From Actinomycetes bacterium (GTDB lineage: Bacteria > Actinomycetota > Coriobacteriia > Anaerosomatales > Anaerosomataceae), in contig JAJFTR010000037.1 in the NCBI GenBank assembly GCA_021372825.1, forward strand, positions 1 through 64,000: a stretch of DNA of 64,000 nucleotides, read 5' to 3'. A model generated the notes under the pieces. That model was not told where the DNA came from. It ran no database searches and saw only the letters and a list, made by a program, of their open reading frames with translations. Positions 52,966 to 61,950 of this stretch are shown piece after piece. The translations under genes were made by a program, and so were the position numbers. How positions within the stretch are numbered: position 1 is the stretch's first letter; every line of letters starts with the position of its first letter.

Positions 52966-54564
52966 ATGCGCGTCGCGCTTGCACAAGTCGATCCCACGGT
53001 GGGCGACATCGACGGCAATCTGGTCCTCGCCCTCGAGTCGGCTCGCCATGCCGCGGCCCTTGGCGCGGACATCCTCGTGTTGCCAGAATTGGTGCTGACC
53101 GGGTACCCGCCAGAGGACCTTCTCGGCAAGCAGCACTTCGTCGATCGAGCGATGGAAGCCACGCGCATGTTCGCGGCTGAGACCGCGTGCCCTGCTTTGA
53201 TCGGCACGGTTCACCGTGACGAGGCCGGTCTGCATAACTCGGCGGTGTATGCGCACGACGGGCGGATCGACGCCGTGTACCACAAGCGGATGCTCCCCAA
53301 CTACGGCGTGTTCGATGAAGAACGCTACTTCGAGCCGGGACGGTGTGACGGGATCATCGAGGTCAACGGCGTCACATGTGGCGTGACGGTCTGCGAGGAC
53401 GTCTGGTATGCCGAGCCGGTCATGCGGCTGGCGGCTCAGGGTGTCCGCGTCGTCTTCAACCTGTCCGCATCGCCTTTCTTCGCCGGTAAAGGACTCTCGC
53501 GTGAGCGGATGCTGGTGCGACGTTCGATCGAGTCCGGTGTGTGGATGGCCTACTGCAACCTCATCGGCGGTCAGGACGAGCTCGTCTTCGATGGCCGGTC
53601 GGTGGTGGTCGCGCCCGACGGGACGGTCGCTGGTCGTGCGGAAGGGTTCGTCTCGGAGTTGCTCGTGGTCGAGGTGGATCCGGGGGGCGCTCCCCGTCCC
53701 CAGCGTGTAGCGCCGAGAACGGAGCATGAGGCCGAAGTCTATGAGGCTCTCGTCCTGGGACTGCGCGACTACATCCACAAGAACGGATTCACCGGCGTGG
53801 TTCTCGGACTTTCCGGGGGGATCGACTCTGCGCTCACGGCGACGATCGCTACCGATGCGCTTGGGTCCGAGAACGTCCGAGGCGTTCTCATGCCCTCGCG
53901 GTACTCCTCGCCCGGGAGCCTTGTCGATGCACAAGAGCTCGCCGATGCACTCGGCATCGAGACCTACCGAATCTCCATCGAGAGGCCCTTTGACGCGATG
54001 CGTCAGGCCCTCGCGGGCGTCTTCGAGGGGCTTGGCGAGGATGTGACCGAGGAGAACCTGCAGGCCCGTGTGCGTGGCACCATCTTGATGGCGCTATCGA
54101 ACAAGTTCGGATGGCTTGTGCTTGCGACCGGCAACAAGAGCGAGCTCTCGGTGGGGTACAGTACGCTGTACGGGGACATGGTGGGCGGTTTCGCGCCGAT
54201 CAAAGACGTCTTCAAGACGCGGGTCTATGACCTCGCGCGCTGGCGGAACGAGAAGAGCCATGTCGTCCCGGAAGCGACTCTCACCAAGCCGCCGAGCGCC
54301 GAACTGCGGCCAGGGCAGACCGACCAGGACACACTACCTCCTTATGACGTCTTGGACAGGATCCTCATCGAGTACGTGGAGCAGGACCGGTCAGTGGAGC
54401 AGATCGCGCAACTGGGGTATGATGCCGCACTGGCCGAGCGGATCGCGCGCCTGGTGGACGCCGCCGAATACAAGAGGCGTCAAGGTCCCATCGGCATCAA
54501 GATCACTCCCAAGGCCTTCGGCAAGGACCGCCGCATGCCTATCACCAACAGGTTCCGGGGGTAG
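52966..54564 (+). CDS. nadE: NAD+ synthetase, glutamine-dependent
   Basis: A 532-residue two-domain enzyme amidating deamido-NAD+. The N-terminal nitrilase-type glutaminase (about 1-260) has the catalytic triad Glu in LVLPELVLTGYPPEDL, Lys in YHKRMLPNYGVFDEERYFEPG and Cys in GVTVCEDVWYAEP. The C-terminal synthetase (from about 265) has the ATP-binding LGLSGGIDSALTATIATDALG, and ATGNKSELSVGYSTLYGDMVGGFAPIKDVFKT. GTGGAAGGAT precedes the ATG; an upstream GTG at 52951 would cover that site. Ammonia is channelled between the domains in known homologues. Confidence 0.95.
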   Translation: MRVALAQVDPTVGDIDGNLVLALESARHAAALGADILVLPELVLTGYPPEDLLGKQHFVDRAMEATRMFAAETACPALIGTVHRDEAGLHNSAVYAHDGRIDAVYHKRMLPNYGVFDEERYFEPGRCDGIIEVNGVTCGVTVCEDVWYAEPVMRLAAQGVRVVFNLSASPFFAGKGLSRERMLVRRSIESGVWMAYCNLIGGQDELVFDGRSVVVAPDGTVAGRAEGFVSELLVVEVDPGGAPRPQRVAPRTEHEAEVYEALVLGLRDYIHKNGFTGVVLGLSGGIDSALTATIATDALGSENVRGVLMPSRYSSPGSLVDAQELADALGIETYRISIERPFDAMRQALAGVFEGLGEDVTEENLQARVRGTILMALSNKFGWLVLATGNKSELSVGYSTLYGDMVGGFAPIKDVFKTRVYDLARWRNEKSHVVPEATLTKPPSAELRPGQTDQDTLPPYDVLDRILIEYVEQDRSVEQIAQLGYDAALAERIARLVDAAEYKRRQGPIGIKITPKAFGKDRRMPITNRFRG

Positions 54565-54565
54565 A

Positions 54566-55021
54566 GTGACGCAGTACCGGTGGGTCGCTCACGACGACCC
54601 GATCATGCAGCAGGTTCTCGACCTGCGCTTCGATGTGTTGATGGCACCCTTCGGGGTGACCCGCGATGACGACTGGGACGATGCTGACCCGGCGTCGCTG
54701 CACCTTGTCGCAGTCGAGGACGGCAGGGCCGTCGGGTACGCGCGACTCATCATCCACGGCGGCGAGGGCCAGGTCAGGCAGGTGGCGGTGGCCTTCGATC
54801 GCCAAAGAAGCGGGATCGGCAGCCGGCTTATGCGGGAAGTGTGCGCCAAAGCCGTCGACTGCGGGCTCGATGTGGTGTATCTGCATGCACGGCACACTGC
54901 CGAGTCGTTCTACACGAGGCTCGGCTTCGTCAGGGTGAGTGAGGAGGCGTTCCCGTTCGGCCGCACGGGCATGCCTCACGTTCGGATGGAGTACCGACCG
55001 GGTATAGGTGCTACGTCGTAG
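54566..55021 (+). CDS. GNAT family N-acetyltransferase
   Basis: A 151-residue single-domain acetyltransferase of the ElaA-like kind. The acetyl-CoA loop is in VRQVAVAFDRQRSGIGSRLMREVCAKAVDCG, preceded by HLVAVEDGRAVGYARLIIHGGEGQ and followed by VVYLHARHTAESFYTRLGFVRVSEEAFPFGRTGMPHVRMEY. The GTG at 54566 follows GGGGGTAGA; the longer frame is a shadow of nadE. Substrate not identifiable. It is 1 nt after the nadE stop, so probably co-transcribed. Confidence 0.85.
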   Translation: MTQYRWVAHDDPIMQQVLDLRFDVLMAPFGVTRDDDWDDADPASLHLVAVEDGRAVGYARLIIHGGEGQVRQVAVAFDRQRSGIGSRLMREVCAKAVDCGLDVVYLHARHTAESFYTRLGFVRVSEEAFPFGRTGMPHVRMEYRPGIGATS

Positions 55022-55090
55022 CGAAAGCGTCCGGCATGCCGTACGCTGTTCGTTGGCTGTGGACGACGACTCGTTCGAGGAGGGACCGCT

Positions 55091-56050
55091 ATGCTCAGCA
55101 TCACCCGTGAACAGGTCCGCGTACCCGCGGACGTCCCGGCAGACGCACGCGACGCCTACATCGACAACTATCTCAAGGCGACTCGCGGCACCGGCAGGCT
55201 CATGCTCTTCGCTTGTGACCAGAAGATCGAGCACCTGAACGATGACTTCTACGGAGAGGGTATCGCCCCGGAAGACGCTGAACCGGAGCATCTGTTCCGG
55301 ATAGGGAGCCGGGGAGTGTGCGGCGTGCTCGCCGGTCAGCGTGGGCTTATCGCCCGTTACGCGGCTGACTACCCCGACATCAACTACCTTGTGAAGATGA
55401 ACAGCAAGACGCACTTGGTGAAGACCTCTGCGAAGGATCCCGCCAAGCACCAGGACGACCCGTACTCGCCCCAGCTCTATGACATCCAGACCGTCTTGGA
55501 TCTGCGTGACAACGGTGTCAACGTGGTCGGGGTCGGATACACGATCTACCTGGGAAGCGAATATGAGTCGAGCATGATGCAAGAGGCGGGTCAGCTCATC
55601 GCTGATGCGCACAGCCTCGGTCTGATCGTGGTGTTGTGGATCTACCCGAGAGGTCGGGCCGTACCTGATGAGAAGGACGCCCATCTCATCGCCGGCGCTG
55701 CGGGGACCGCGGTGTGTCTCGGCGCCGACTTCGTGAAGGTGAACCCCCCCAAGGGCGACGAGACCGCGTCTTCTGCCGATAAGCTCAAGGAAGCCGTGGC
55801 AGCGGCAGGACGCACCGGACTGGTGTGTGCGGGCGGCTCTACTGTCGACGCTCGAACGTTCCTCACGCAGCTTTGGGAGCAGATCCACATCGGCGGAGCG
55901 CGCGGGAACGCGACAGGCCGCAACATCCATCAGCGTCCACTGGACGAAGCTGTTCGCTTGACCAAGGCCATAAGCGCCATCACTTTGGGTGACTGGAGCG
56001 TGGACGATGCGCTCGCGGTCTTCGAGGGTGCGAAGGACTTCACCCTGTAG
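55091..56050 (+). CDS. Class I aldolase of the FbaB/DhnA-DeoC type
   Basis: A 319-residue TIM-barrel aldolase. The Schiff-base Lys is in TAVCLGADFVKVNPPKGDE, flanked by GLIVVLWIYPRGRAVPDEKDAHLIAGAAG and CAGGSTVDARTFLTQLWEQIHIGGARGNATGRNIHQRP, which carries the phosphate-binding Gly-rich loop. It resembles archaeal-type fructose-bisphosphate aldolase, though related enzymes act on other sugar phosphates. GAGGAGGGACCGCT precedes the ATG. Close to a PPi-phosphofructokinase gene, consistent with a glycolytic role. Confidence 0.85.
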   Translation: MLSITREQVRVPADVPADARDAYIDNYLKATRGTGRLMLFACDQKIEHLNDDFYGEGIAPEDAEPEHLFRIGSRGVCGVLAGQRGLIARYAADYPDINYLVKMNSKTHLVKTSAKDPAKHQDDPYSPQLYDIQTVLDLRDNGVNVVGVGYTIYLGSEYESSMMQEAGQLIADAHSLGLIVVLWIYPRGRAVPDEKDAHLIAGAAGTAVCLGADFVKVNPPKGDETASSADKLKEAVAAAGRTGLVCAGGSTVDARTFLTQLWEQIHIGGARGNATGRNIHQRPLDEAVRLTKAISAITLGDWSVDDALAVFEGAKDFTL

Positions 56051-56061
56051 CCGAGCCGGTT

Positions 56062-56119
56062 GTCGGCTTCGATCGATACGCGGCGTCGCCCTAAGAGCGG
56101 CGCCGCGGTATCCTATACA
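56062..56119 (+). promoter_or_regulatory. Gap before accD: small hairpin and -10 candidates
   Basis: Near 56053-56067 AGCCG and CGGCT can form a short hairpin after the aldolase gene, without a T-run. TATCCT (56109-56114) and TATACA (56114-56119) are -10 candidates about 45 nt before accD. Weak evidence only. Confidence 0.25.
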
Positions 56120-56159
56120 CCTGTAGCACTACGAGGATCTGAAGCGACACCGGAGTCTC

Positions 56160-57086
56160 ATGCCCATTTCGGACTGGTTCAAGGCGCGCGAGGGCCGACG
56201 TTACACGGTCACCTCTACGGGCACGACGGAGCTCCCAGAGGGCGTCTGGGTGAAGTGCCCTTCGTGCAAGCACACCCTGTACCAAGGCGACCTGGTGCGG
56301 GGGCTCTTCGTGTGCCACTACTGCGGGCACCATATGGAGGTGACCGCACCCGACCGCGTTCTTTCGCTGGCAGACGAGGGGACTTTTGAGGAGACCGAAC
56401 CGGGGCTCACTTCCGTAGATCCCCTTGGGTTCAGAGGAGACAAGCCCTACGCGGAGAGCCTACGGCTGGCGCGCGAGAAGACGGGGCTTTCCGAGGCCGT
56501 CGTGACCGGTCGCGCGCTTCTGGGTGGCCATCCTGTGGTGTTGGCGGTGATGGACTTCCGGTTCATCGGCGCATCCATGGGGTCCGCGGTAGGCGAGAAG
56601 ATCGCGCGTGCCTTCGCTCTCGCCTTGTCTGAGCGCAGGGCGATGGTGGCCGTCACCGCTTCTGGTGGAGCGCGCATGCAAGAAGGCATGTTGTCATTGA
56701 TGCAGATGGCCAAGACCGCGGCCGCGGCTGAGCGCTTCACGCGTGCTGGATTACCGTACGTCACCGTCCTCACCAACCCCACGTACGGAGGTGTGACCGC
56801 GAGTTTTCCCGTGCTCGCGGACGTGATCTTTGCGGAGCCGGGAGCAATGGTAGGCTTCGCCGGGCCAGCGCTCGTGGAGCAGACAACGAAACAGGCTCTT
56901 CCCAAGGACTTCCAGACCGCAGAGTCGCTGGTACGTCACGGGATGATCGATGCCGTCGTGCCGAGGCAAGAGCTTGCCGAGACGGTCGCGCGGGTGCTGG
57001 ACTATCTGTCTGAGCCCGGAGTCCCTGAGTCGGCGGCAGGCGCCACATGCTCTGTGGCATCACCTGGCGTGCGGGGCGGTGAATGA
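56160..57086 (+). CDS. accD: Acetyl-CoA carboxylase carboxyltransferase beta subunit
   Basis: A 308-residue subunit. The N-terminal zinc ribbon is VKCPSCKHTLYQGDLVRGLFVCHYCGHHMEV (four Cys). The crotonase-like domain has GHPVVLAVMDFRFIGASMGSAVGEKIARAFALALSERRAMVAVTASGGARMQEGMLSLMQMAKT and GGVTASFPVLADVIFAEPGAMVGFAGPALVEQT. It carboxylates acetyl-CoA from biotin with AccA for fatty acid synthesis. GGAG lies 5 nt before the ATG. Biotin carboxylase and carrier genes are not in the window. Confidence 0.95.
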   Translation: MPISDWFKAREGRRYTVTSTGTTELPEGVWVKCPSCKHTLYQGDLVRGLFVCHYCGHHMEVTAPDRVLSLADEGTFEETEPGLTSVDPLGFRGDKPYAESLRLAREKTGLSEAVVTGRALLGGHPVVLAVMDFRFIGASMGSAVGEKIARAFALALSERRAMVAVTASGGARMQEGMLSLMQMAKTAAAAERFTRAGLPYVTVLTNPTYGGVTASFPVLADVIFAEPGAMVGFAGPALVEQTTKQALPKDFQTAESLVRHGMIDAVVPRQELAETVARVLDYLSEPGVPESAAGATCSVASPGVRGGE

Positions 57087-58050
57087 CGTGGTACGGCATG
57101 TGATGGAATTCGAACGTCCGCTCGTGGAGCTCGAAGACCAGCTGGCCGAGCTGAAACGCCTCGATGTGATCGCACAGCCGGAGCTTGCGGCCGAGATCGC
57201 CTCGCTCGAAGCCGAGGTCGAGATGCTGCGCGAGGCGCTCTACTCGGCACTCTCACCATGGGAGCGCGTGCAAGTCGCGCGTCATCCGGATCGTCCCAAG
57301 ACCCAGGACTACGTGGCCGCGCTGTTCACCGATGTGGTGGAGCTGCGAGGCGATCGGACATTCGGAGACGACGAGGCCATCTTCGCAGGCCTGGCGACCC
57401 TTGACGGCGTGAAGTGCATGGTGCTCGGGCATCGCAAGGGCAAGAACACGAAGGAGAACATACGGCGCAACTTTGGCAGTCCCCATCCCGAGGGCTTCCG
57501 GAAGGCGCGCCGCGCCATGCTGCTCGCCGAGAAGTTCCAGCTTCCAGTGGTGAGCTTCCTCGATACCGCCGGCGCGTATCCTGGGATTGAAGCGGAGGAG
57601 CGCGGCCAGTCATGGGCCATCGCCGAGAACCTTGCCACTCTGTCGGCGTTGCGCACGCCGGTCGTCGTCGTGGGGATCGGTGAGGGCGGGAGCGGTGGCG
57701 CTCTCGCAATCGGTTTCGGTGACCGGCTCATCATGCTGGAGAATGCGTACTACTCGGTCATCTCACCTGAGATGTGCGCCATGATCTTGTACAAGGACCC
57801 CGCGCGCGCGGCGGAGGTGGCATCGAGTCTGAAGCTCACAGCCGAGGACCTCGTGCGGCTCAGGATCGCCGACGAGATGGTGGCCGAACCTCTCGGAGGT
57901 GCGCATCGCGATCCTGCGGTCGTGTACCAAGGCGTGGGCGAGGCGGTCCTTCGAGCGCTCGAGGAGTTGCGGGCGCAAGACATCGACGAGGTCGTCTCGG
58001 CGCGCAGCGAACGTTTGTCGAGAACAGGTATGTTCGTCGAGGGGGAGTGA
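57079..58050 (+). CDS. accA: Acetyl-CoA carboxylase carboxyltransferase alpha subunit
   Basis: A 323-residue partner of AccD. It has an N-terminal helical part (FERPLVELEDQLAELKRLD), VQVARHPDRPKTQDYVAALFTDVVELRGDRTFGDDEAIFAGLATLDGVKCMVLGHRKGKNTKENI, and the oxyanion loop region FLDTAGAYPGIEAEERGQSWAIAENLATLSALRTPVVVVGIGEGGSGGALAIGFGDR. The GTG at 57079 overlaps accD by 8 nt; GTG 57088 and ATG 57103 are possible. Confidence 0.95.
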   Translation: MNDVVRHVMEFERPLVELEDQLAELKRLDVIAQPELAAEIASLEAEVEMLREALYSALSPWERVQVARHPDRPKTQDYVAALFTDVVELRGDRTFGDDEAIFAGLATLDGVKCMVLGHRKGKNTKENIRRNFGSPHPEGFRKARRAMLLAEKFQLPVVSFLDTAGAYPGIEAEERGQSWAIAENLATLSALRTPVVVVGIGEGGSGGALAIGFGDRLIMLENAYYSVISPEMCAMILYKDPARAAEVASSLKLTAEDLVRLRIADEMVAEPLGGAHRDPAVVYQGVGEAVLRALEELRAQDIDEVVSARSERLSRTGMFVEGE

Positions 58051-58054
58051 TCGC

Positions 58055-59299
58055 GTGGCAGTCGAGTCCATCAAACGCGTGGGGATGCTGTTCAGCGGAG
58101 GTCCCGCTCCAGCGGCCAATGCAGTGATCTCCGCGGCGGCTCTCTCGTTCATCAACAGCGGGATCGAGGTCATCGGGTTCTACGACGGCTATGAGGACCT
58201 GGAGCTCTTCAGCGATGACCATCCTTTGGTCGAGGGGAGAGACTACACGCGTCTTACACGTGACGATGTGTCGGCCATCCGGAACCGCAAGGACATCATC
58301 TTGCGCACGTCGCGGGCCAACCCTGGCAAGCCGGTGGGCACGGTGAGTGACCTGGCCGATGCTGCGCGCAACGCCAGACTGCGCAACGTTTACGCGGCTT
58401 TCGAGGCGCACGAGATCGATGCTTTGGTGTCGATCGGCGGCGATGACACTCTGAAGACGGCGAACTACCTTCTGCAGATGCAGAAGGTAGTCCCGGGCCT
58501 GCGTCCTGTGCGGATCGTCCACTTGCCCAAGACCATCGACAACGACTACTACGGCATCGACTGGACATTCGGATTCTTCTCGGCGGCGCACTTCGCGGCG
58601 GCCGAGATCCGCAACCTTGGGGCGGACGCACGCTCCACGCAGGTGTGGTACGTGCTCGAAATGATGGGCAGGAAGGCGGGCTGGCTCACCTACGCATCGG
58701 GGATCGCCGGCGAGGCCACCAAGATGATCTCAGTGGAGGATTGCGAAGGCATCTTCGATGCGCGCGAGGAGGCGGAAGGTCTCGTCGACCTCATTCTCGC
58801 GCGTGAGGCGGATGGCAGACGCTACGGCATCATCTGTGTCGCCGAAGGTCTTGCCGACAAGCTTCCCGATGACATGCGCCCCACGACCACCGACGAGCAC
58901 GGCAACGTCAAGCTCGGCGACGCGCAGATAGGACGTGTCCTGGCCGATGAGATGGAGCGCGTGTACCACGAGCGCACCGGCGTGAAGATCAAGGTTCGCA
59001 GCAAGCAGATAGGTTACGAGGCTCGTTGCGCCGAGCCGAGCGCGTTCGACGTGCTTCTCGGTACGCAGCTCGGTGTGGGAGCGTATCGCGCGCTGGTCGA
59101 GAAGGGCTTGAGTGGTGTGATGGTGAGTGTCAAAGACCAGCTGTCACTCACGTATGTGCCTTTCGACGAACTGATCGACCCTGAAACCCTCAAGACGCGC
59201 GTCCGCTTCATCGATCGAGAGAGCGACTTCTTCAAGCTTGCGCGGGCGCTCGAGTACCAAAGGAGCCTGCCGGAGCGTGAACGCGGGGATAGGGCATGA
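58055..59299 (+). CDS. pfp: Phosphofructokinase, PPi-dependent type
   Basis: A 414-residue member of the phosphofructokinase family. It opens RVGMLFSGGPAPAANAVISAAALSF, has SIGGDDTLKTANYLLQM and the catalytic strand HLPKTIDNDYYGIDWTFGFFSAAHFAA, then EMMGRKAGWLTYASGIAGEATKMI. Asp131 in GGDD and Lys159 in PKTIDND are the pair that marks use of pyrophosphate instead of ATP; ATP enzymes have Gly at each position. The enzyme would be reversible and save ATP. GGGGGAG precedes the GTG; the upstream open frame is inside accA. Its stop overlaps the next ATG. Confidence 0.9.
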   Translation: MAVESIKRVGMLFSGGPAPAANAVISAAALSFINSGIEVIGFYDGYEDLELFSDDHPLVEGRDYTRLTRDDVSAIRNRKDIILRTSRANPGKPVGTVSDLADAARNARLRNVYAAFEAHEIDALVSIGGDDTLKTANYLLQMQKVVPGLRPVRIVHLPKTIDNDYYGIDWTFGFFSAAHFAAAEIRNLGADARSTQVWYVLEMMGRKAGWLTYASGIAGEATKMISVEDCEGIFDAREEAEGLVDLILAREADGRRYGIICVAEGLADKLPDDMRPTTTDEHGNVKLGDAQIGRVLADEMERVYHERTGVKIKVRSKQIGYEARCAEPSAFDVLLGTQLGVGAYRALVEKGLSGVMVSVKDQLSLTYVPFDELIDPETLKTRVRFIDRESDFFKLARALEYQRSLPERERGDRA

Positions 59300-59850
59300 G
59301 CCGGCCGGAGCTCCTCGGCAGCTTCTGTGATGTGGGCCGTGACATGTTCGTGGCAGGGCTCGTGACGAGCCACGGGGGGAACCTCTCGGTGTGCTCGGAG
59401 GGCCGCATCATGATCACACGGCGTGGGTCGATGCTCGGGCGGCTTAGGGCGGACGACCTCATCGAGACAGGCATCGACGTGGGCCAAGATGACGACCTGT
59501 GCAGCCGTGAACTCGTCGTCCATCGATCGATCTACGCAGCCACGGGAGCCCGCGCGATCGCGCACGCGCACCCTGTGCACACGATCGCCCGCTCGCTTGT
59601 GAGCGACTGGATCGTGCCCGAGGACTCGGAGGGTCGCTTCGTGCTCGGCAACGTGCCGGTCGTCAGTGCCGCCGAGACGATCGCGTCGCCGGAGGCGGGC
59701 CGCCTGCTCGCGGAGGCGCTGGTGGACCATCCTGTCGCCGTGCTGAAGAGCCACGGCCCGTTCGCCATCGGCGCGACTCTTGAAGAGGCCTTCTACCACG
59801 TGAGCGCGCTCGAGGCGAGCGCGCAGGTGCTGGACCTGCTCGGCAAATGA
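59296..59850 (+). CDS. Class II aldolase/adducin family protein
   Basis: A 184-residue zinc aldolase of the fuculose/rhamnulose/ribulose-5-phosphate family. GLVTSHGGNLSVCSEGRIMITRRGSMLGRLRADDLIE is the N-terminal substrate loop. The zinc histidines are HAHPVHTIARSL and the C-terminal VLKSHGPFAIGATLEEAFYHVSALEASAQ. The catalytic Glu is not obvious in the usual position, and RELVVHRSIYAATGARAIAHAHP contains the acidic start. The substrate is unknown. It overlaps the phosphofructokinase gene by 4 nt, suggesting sugar-phosphate metabolism. Confidence 0.85.
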   Translation: MSRPELLGSFCDVGRDMFVAGLVTSHGGNLSVCSEGRIMITRRGSMLGRLRADDLIETGIDVGQDDDLCSRELVVHRSIYAATGARAIAHAHPVHTIARSLVSDWIVPEDSEGRFVLGNVPVVSAAETIASPEAGRLLAEALVDHPVAVLKSHGPFAIGATLEEAFYHVSALEASAQVLDLLGK

Positions 59851-59881
59851 GTGCATGCCGGCCGTACAGGGCGGACGGACT

Positions 59882-60628
59882 CTAGGCGCCCACTGCGCCC
59901 ATGAACGCTCCGCTGATGATCGTGGGTAGTGCCTGCAGTATCATCGTGATCGCGACGAACGCGATCATCGCCGTCGCGGCATGCTTCTTCGTGAACCCGA
60001 GGGTCTTGGAGCCTAGCGCCCCGAACATGATGGCGAGTCCCCACAGCACCCAGATGTCGATTTGTGAGAGGAACGCGTAGGCGACGCTGGGAGCGGCGCT
60101 GGGATCTTGTGGGGCGACAAGTGCTCCTAGCCCGGGGTGAGCGAGGAAGACCCCGGTTGCTCCCATGTAGATCGCCTGGATGACGTTGCGGATCGCGTGC
60201 GGTATGAACATGAGTGCGGCGGCCGAGAGCATCGACGTGTACGACACGCCCCCCGCCCATGTCTTGGCGGCGATGAAGAAGAAGGTCGCCACGTAGAAGA
60301 TGGCGACAAGAGCGCCGACGACGCCGAACACTATCGCCGCGGTGTTGGCGATGCCGACTGCGGTGTCGAACTCCCCCGAGGACAAGTCCTGCTCAAGCCG
60401 TGCCCGGTCCGCTTCAGGCATCTTCTCCATCTCCTGCTCCATCGCCGCTCGTGCCGCCGCTTGTTGGGCTTCGGCCTGAAGCGGAGCGGCCACCACGGCC
60501 TTGCAGACCACGGAGGCGATCAGGACGACCGCAAGCGGGATCCACAGCCACCTGATCGCCGGGCCGACCTGGTCGAGTCCTCTCGTAGGCCGGAACAACG
60601 CGGTGAGAATGCTCGCAAGGGTGTGCAT
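59882..60628 (-). CDS. Yip1-like membrane protein
   Basis: A 248-residue membrane protein with about five hydrophobic segments. It begins LASILTALFRPTRGLDQVGPAIRWLWIPLAVVLIA, the pattern seen in bacterial Yip1-domain proteins. An acidic helical segment of about 50 residues (QAEAQQAAARAAMEQEMEKMPEADRARLEQDL) sits between the first and second helices. The ATG at 60628 has GATGGAGGCGCC upstream, inside the end of the permease gene, so it is coupled to the ABC unit. Function unknown. Confidence 0.7.
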   Translation of the reverse strand: MHTLASILTALFRPTRGLDQVGPAIRWLWIPLAVVLIASVVCKAVVAAPLQAEAQQAAARAAMEQEMEKMPEADRARLEQDLSSGEFDTAVGIANTAAIVFGVVGALVAIFYVATFFFIAAKTWAGGVSYTSMLSAAALMFIPHAIRNVIQAIYMGATGVFLAHPGLGALVAPQDPSAAPSVAYAFLSQIDIWVLWGLAIMFGALGSKTLGFTKKHAATAMIAFVAITMILQALPTIISGAFMGAVGA

Positions 60629-60638
60629 GGCGCCTCCA

Positions 60639-61949
60639 TCATTCATGTCGAAGAGCGATCAACGGGTCAAGGTTCGACGCACGCACCGCAGGCAGGAGGC
60701 CCGAGAGCAGACCCACTCCCGCAGCGAACGCGATGGCGAACAGCCCGAGCGACGCAGGGATGACGAAGAACGTGGTGTTCTGGGGCATGGCGCCGCCACT
60801 CATGGACTGTGACGCCACGAGCGACTGCACGAAAAGATTCGCAAGAGCGGCGCCCGACACGGACAGAGCCAAGCCCCCCAGTCCGCCCAGTACGCCTATC
60901 ACGGCCGCTTCGCCGAGGAAGACGCGCTTGATCTGCCGGTTGGAAGCGCCCACCGCTTTCATGATGCCGATCTCACGGGTGCGCTCGTAGATGGACATGG
61001 TCATCGTGTTGGTGATGCCCAGTGCCGCGACGATCATCGCGATGCCGCCAAGAGCGCCCAATACGCCTTGGATGACCATGAAGACCGCCTGAAGGCTCTT
61101 GCGCACTGACACCGCGGAGAAGGTGAGGTAACCCCTACTCGTGAGCGTCTTCTCGACTCCGGCCACCGCATCCGGAGAATCGACTTTCACTACAGCGGTG
61201 TCGTACACAGGCCGCGACGAGCGGACCCCGTTGAGGTCGAGCGCCGCCTTCAGAGTCACGAACGCCGTCGAGTCCGTCTGCATATCGAGCTTGTCGAGTA
61301 CGCCGACCACAGTAAGACGGCGCTTCGTCTCTGCCGCCTCCATCTGCGATTCTGGTCCCTCTGCGACCATCACTTCCTTGCCGGACGCCTCCATGTCCGG
61401 CATCTTCATGACGGTGACGGCGACGCGTTTGCCGATCAGGTCGAGGCGCGGGCCTGCTGGCCCGCCCGAGAAGGGATCGCCCCCGGCGAACATCTCGGGG
61501 ACCGAGGCGCCGAGCACGATCTCGTCATCATCTCGTGGCCAGCGGCCTTCGGCGAGGGCGTAGCCGAACGTGGGGAGGTCGTCCATCGGCACTCCTGTGA
61601 CGCTTGCGAACGTCGACTGCCGCTTGTACGTGATGTCCTGCGCCTGCACCATCACCTGCGGGAGGACCGCCTGTACGTGGTCGAGATCGCTGATGTCGCC
61701 GATCGCGCGGTCATCGAGCCTCTCGGGTCCCCCGATGCCTGGTTCGCCGCCCGCCATGACCTGGATGTGCGTGGCTGCCCCCAACTCACCGAGCGACTGC
61801 GTGACGTTCTCCTGTAACCCGATGCCCAAAGACACCATGAGCACGATCGCCGAGGTGCCGATGACGACTCCGAGAGCCGTGAGCACGAGCCGGAGCTTCA
61901 TCCGCCTCAGGTTGGAAAAGACGATGAAGATGAGGTCGCGAGCCCGCAT
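60639..61949 (-). CDS. MacB-like ABC transporter permease
   Basis: A 436-residue permease of the MacB/FtsX family: a first membrane helix at residues 15-45 (MKLRLVLTALGVVIGTSAIVLMVSLGIGL), a large extracytoplasmic domain (about 45-285), then three C-terminal helices. The FtsX core is GALGGIAMIVAALGITNTMTMSIYERTREIGIMKAVGASNRQIKRVFLGEAAVIGVLGGLGGL and ends GLLSGLLPAVRASNLDPLIALRHE. It pairs with the ATPase at 62925. Such mechanotransmission systems export or extract lipoproteins and peptides rather than import; the substrate is unknown here. Confidence 0.92.
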   Translation of the reverse strand: MRARDLIFIVFSNLRRMKLRLVLTALGVVIGTSAIVLMVSLGIGLQENVTQSLGELGAATHIQVMAGGEPGIGGPERLDDRAIGDISDLDHVQAVLPQVMVQAQDITYKRQSTFASVTGVPMDDLPTFGYALAEGRWPRDDDEIVLGASVPEMFAGGDPFSGGPAGPRLDLIGKRVAVTVMKMPDMEASGKEVMVAEGPESQMEAAETKRRLTVVGVLDKLDMQTDSTAFVTLKAALDLNGVRSSRPVYDTAVVKVDSPDAVAGVEKTLTSRGYLTFSAVSVRKSLQAVFMVIQGVLGALGGIAMIVAALGITNTMTMSIYERTREIGIMKAVGASNRQIKRVFLGEAAVIGVLGGLGGLALSVSGAALANLFVQSLVASQSMSGGAMPQNTTFFVIPASLGLFAIAFAAGVGLLSGLLPAVRASNLDPLIALRHE

Positions 61950-61950
61950 G

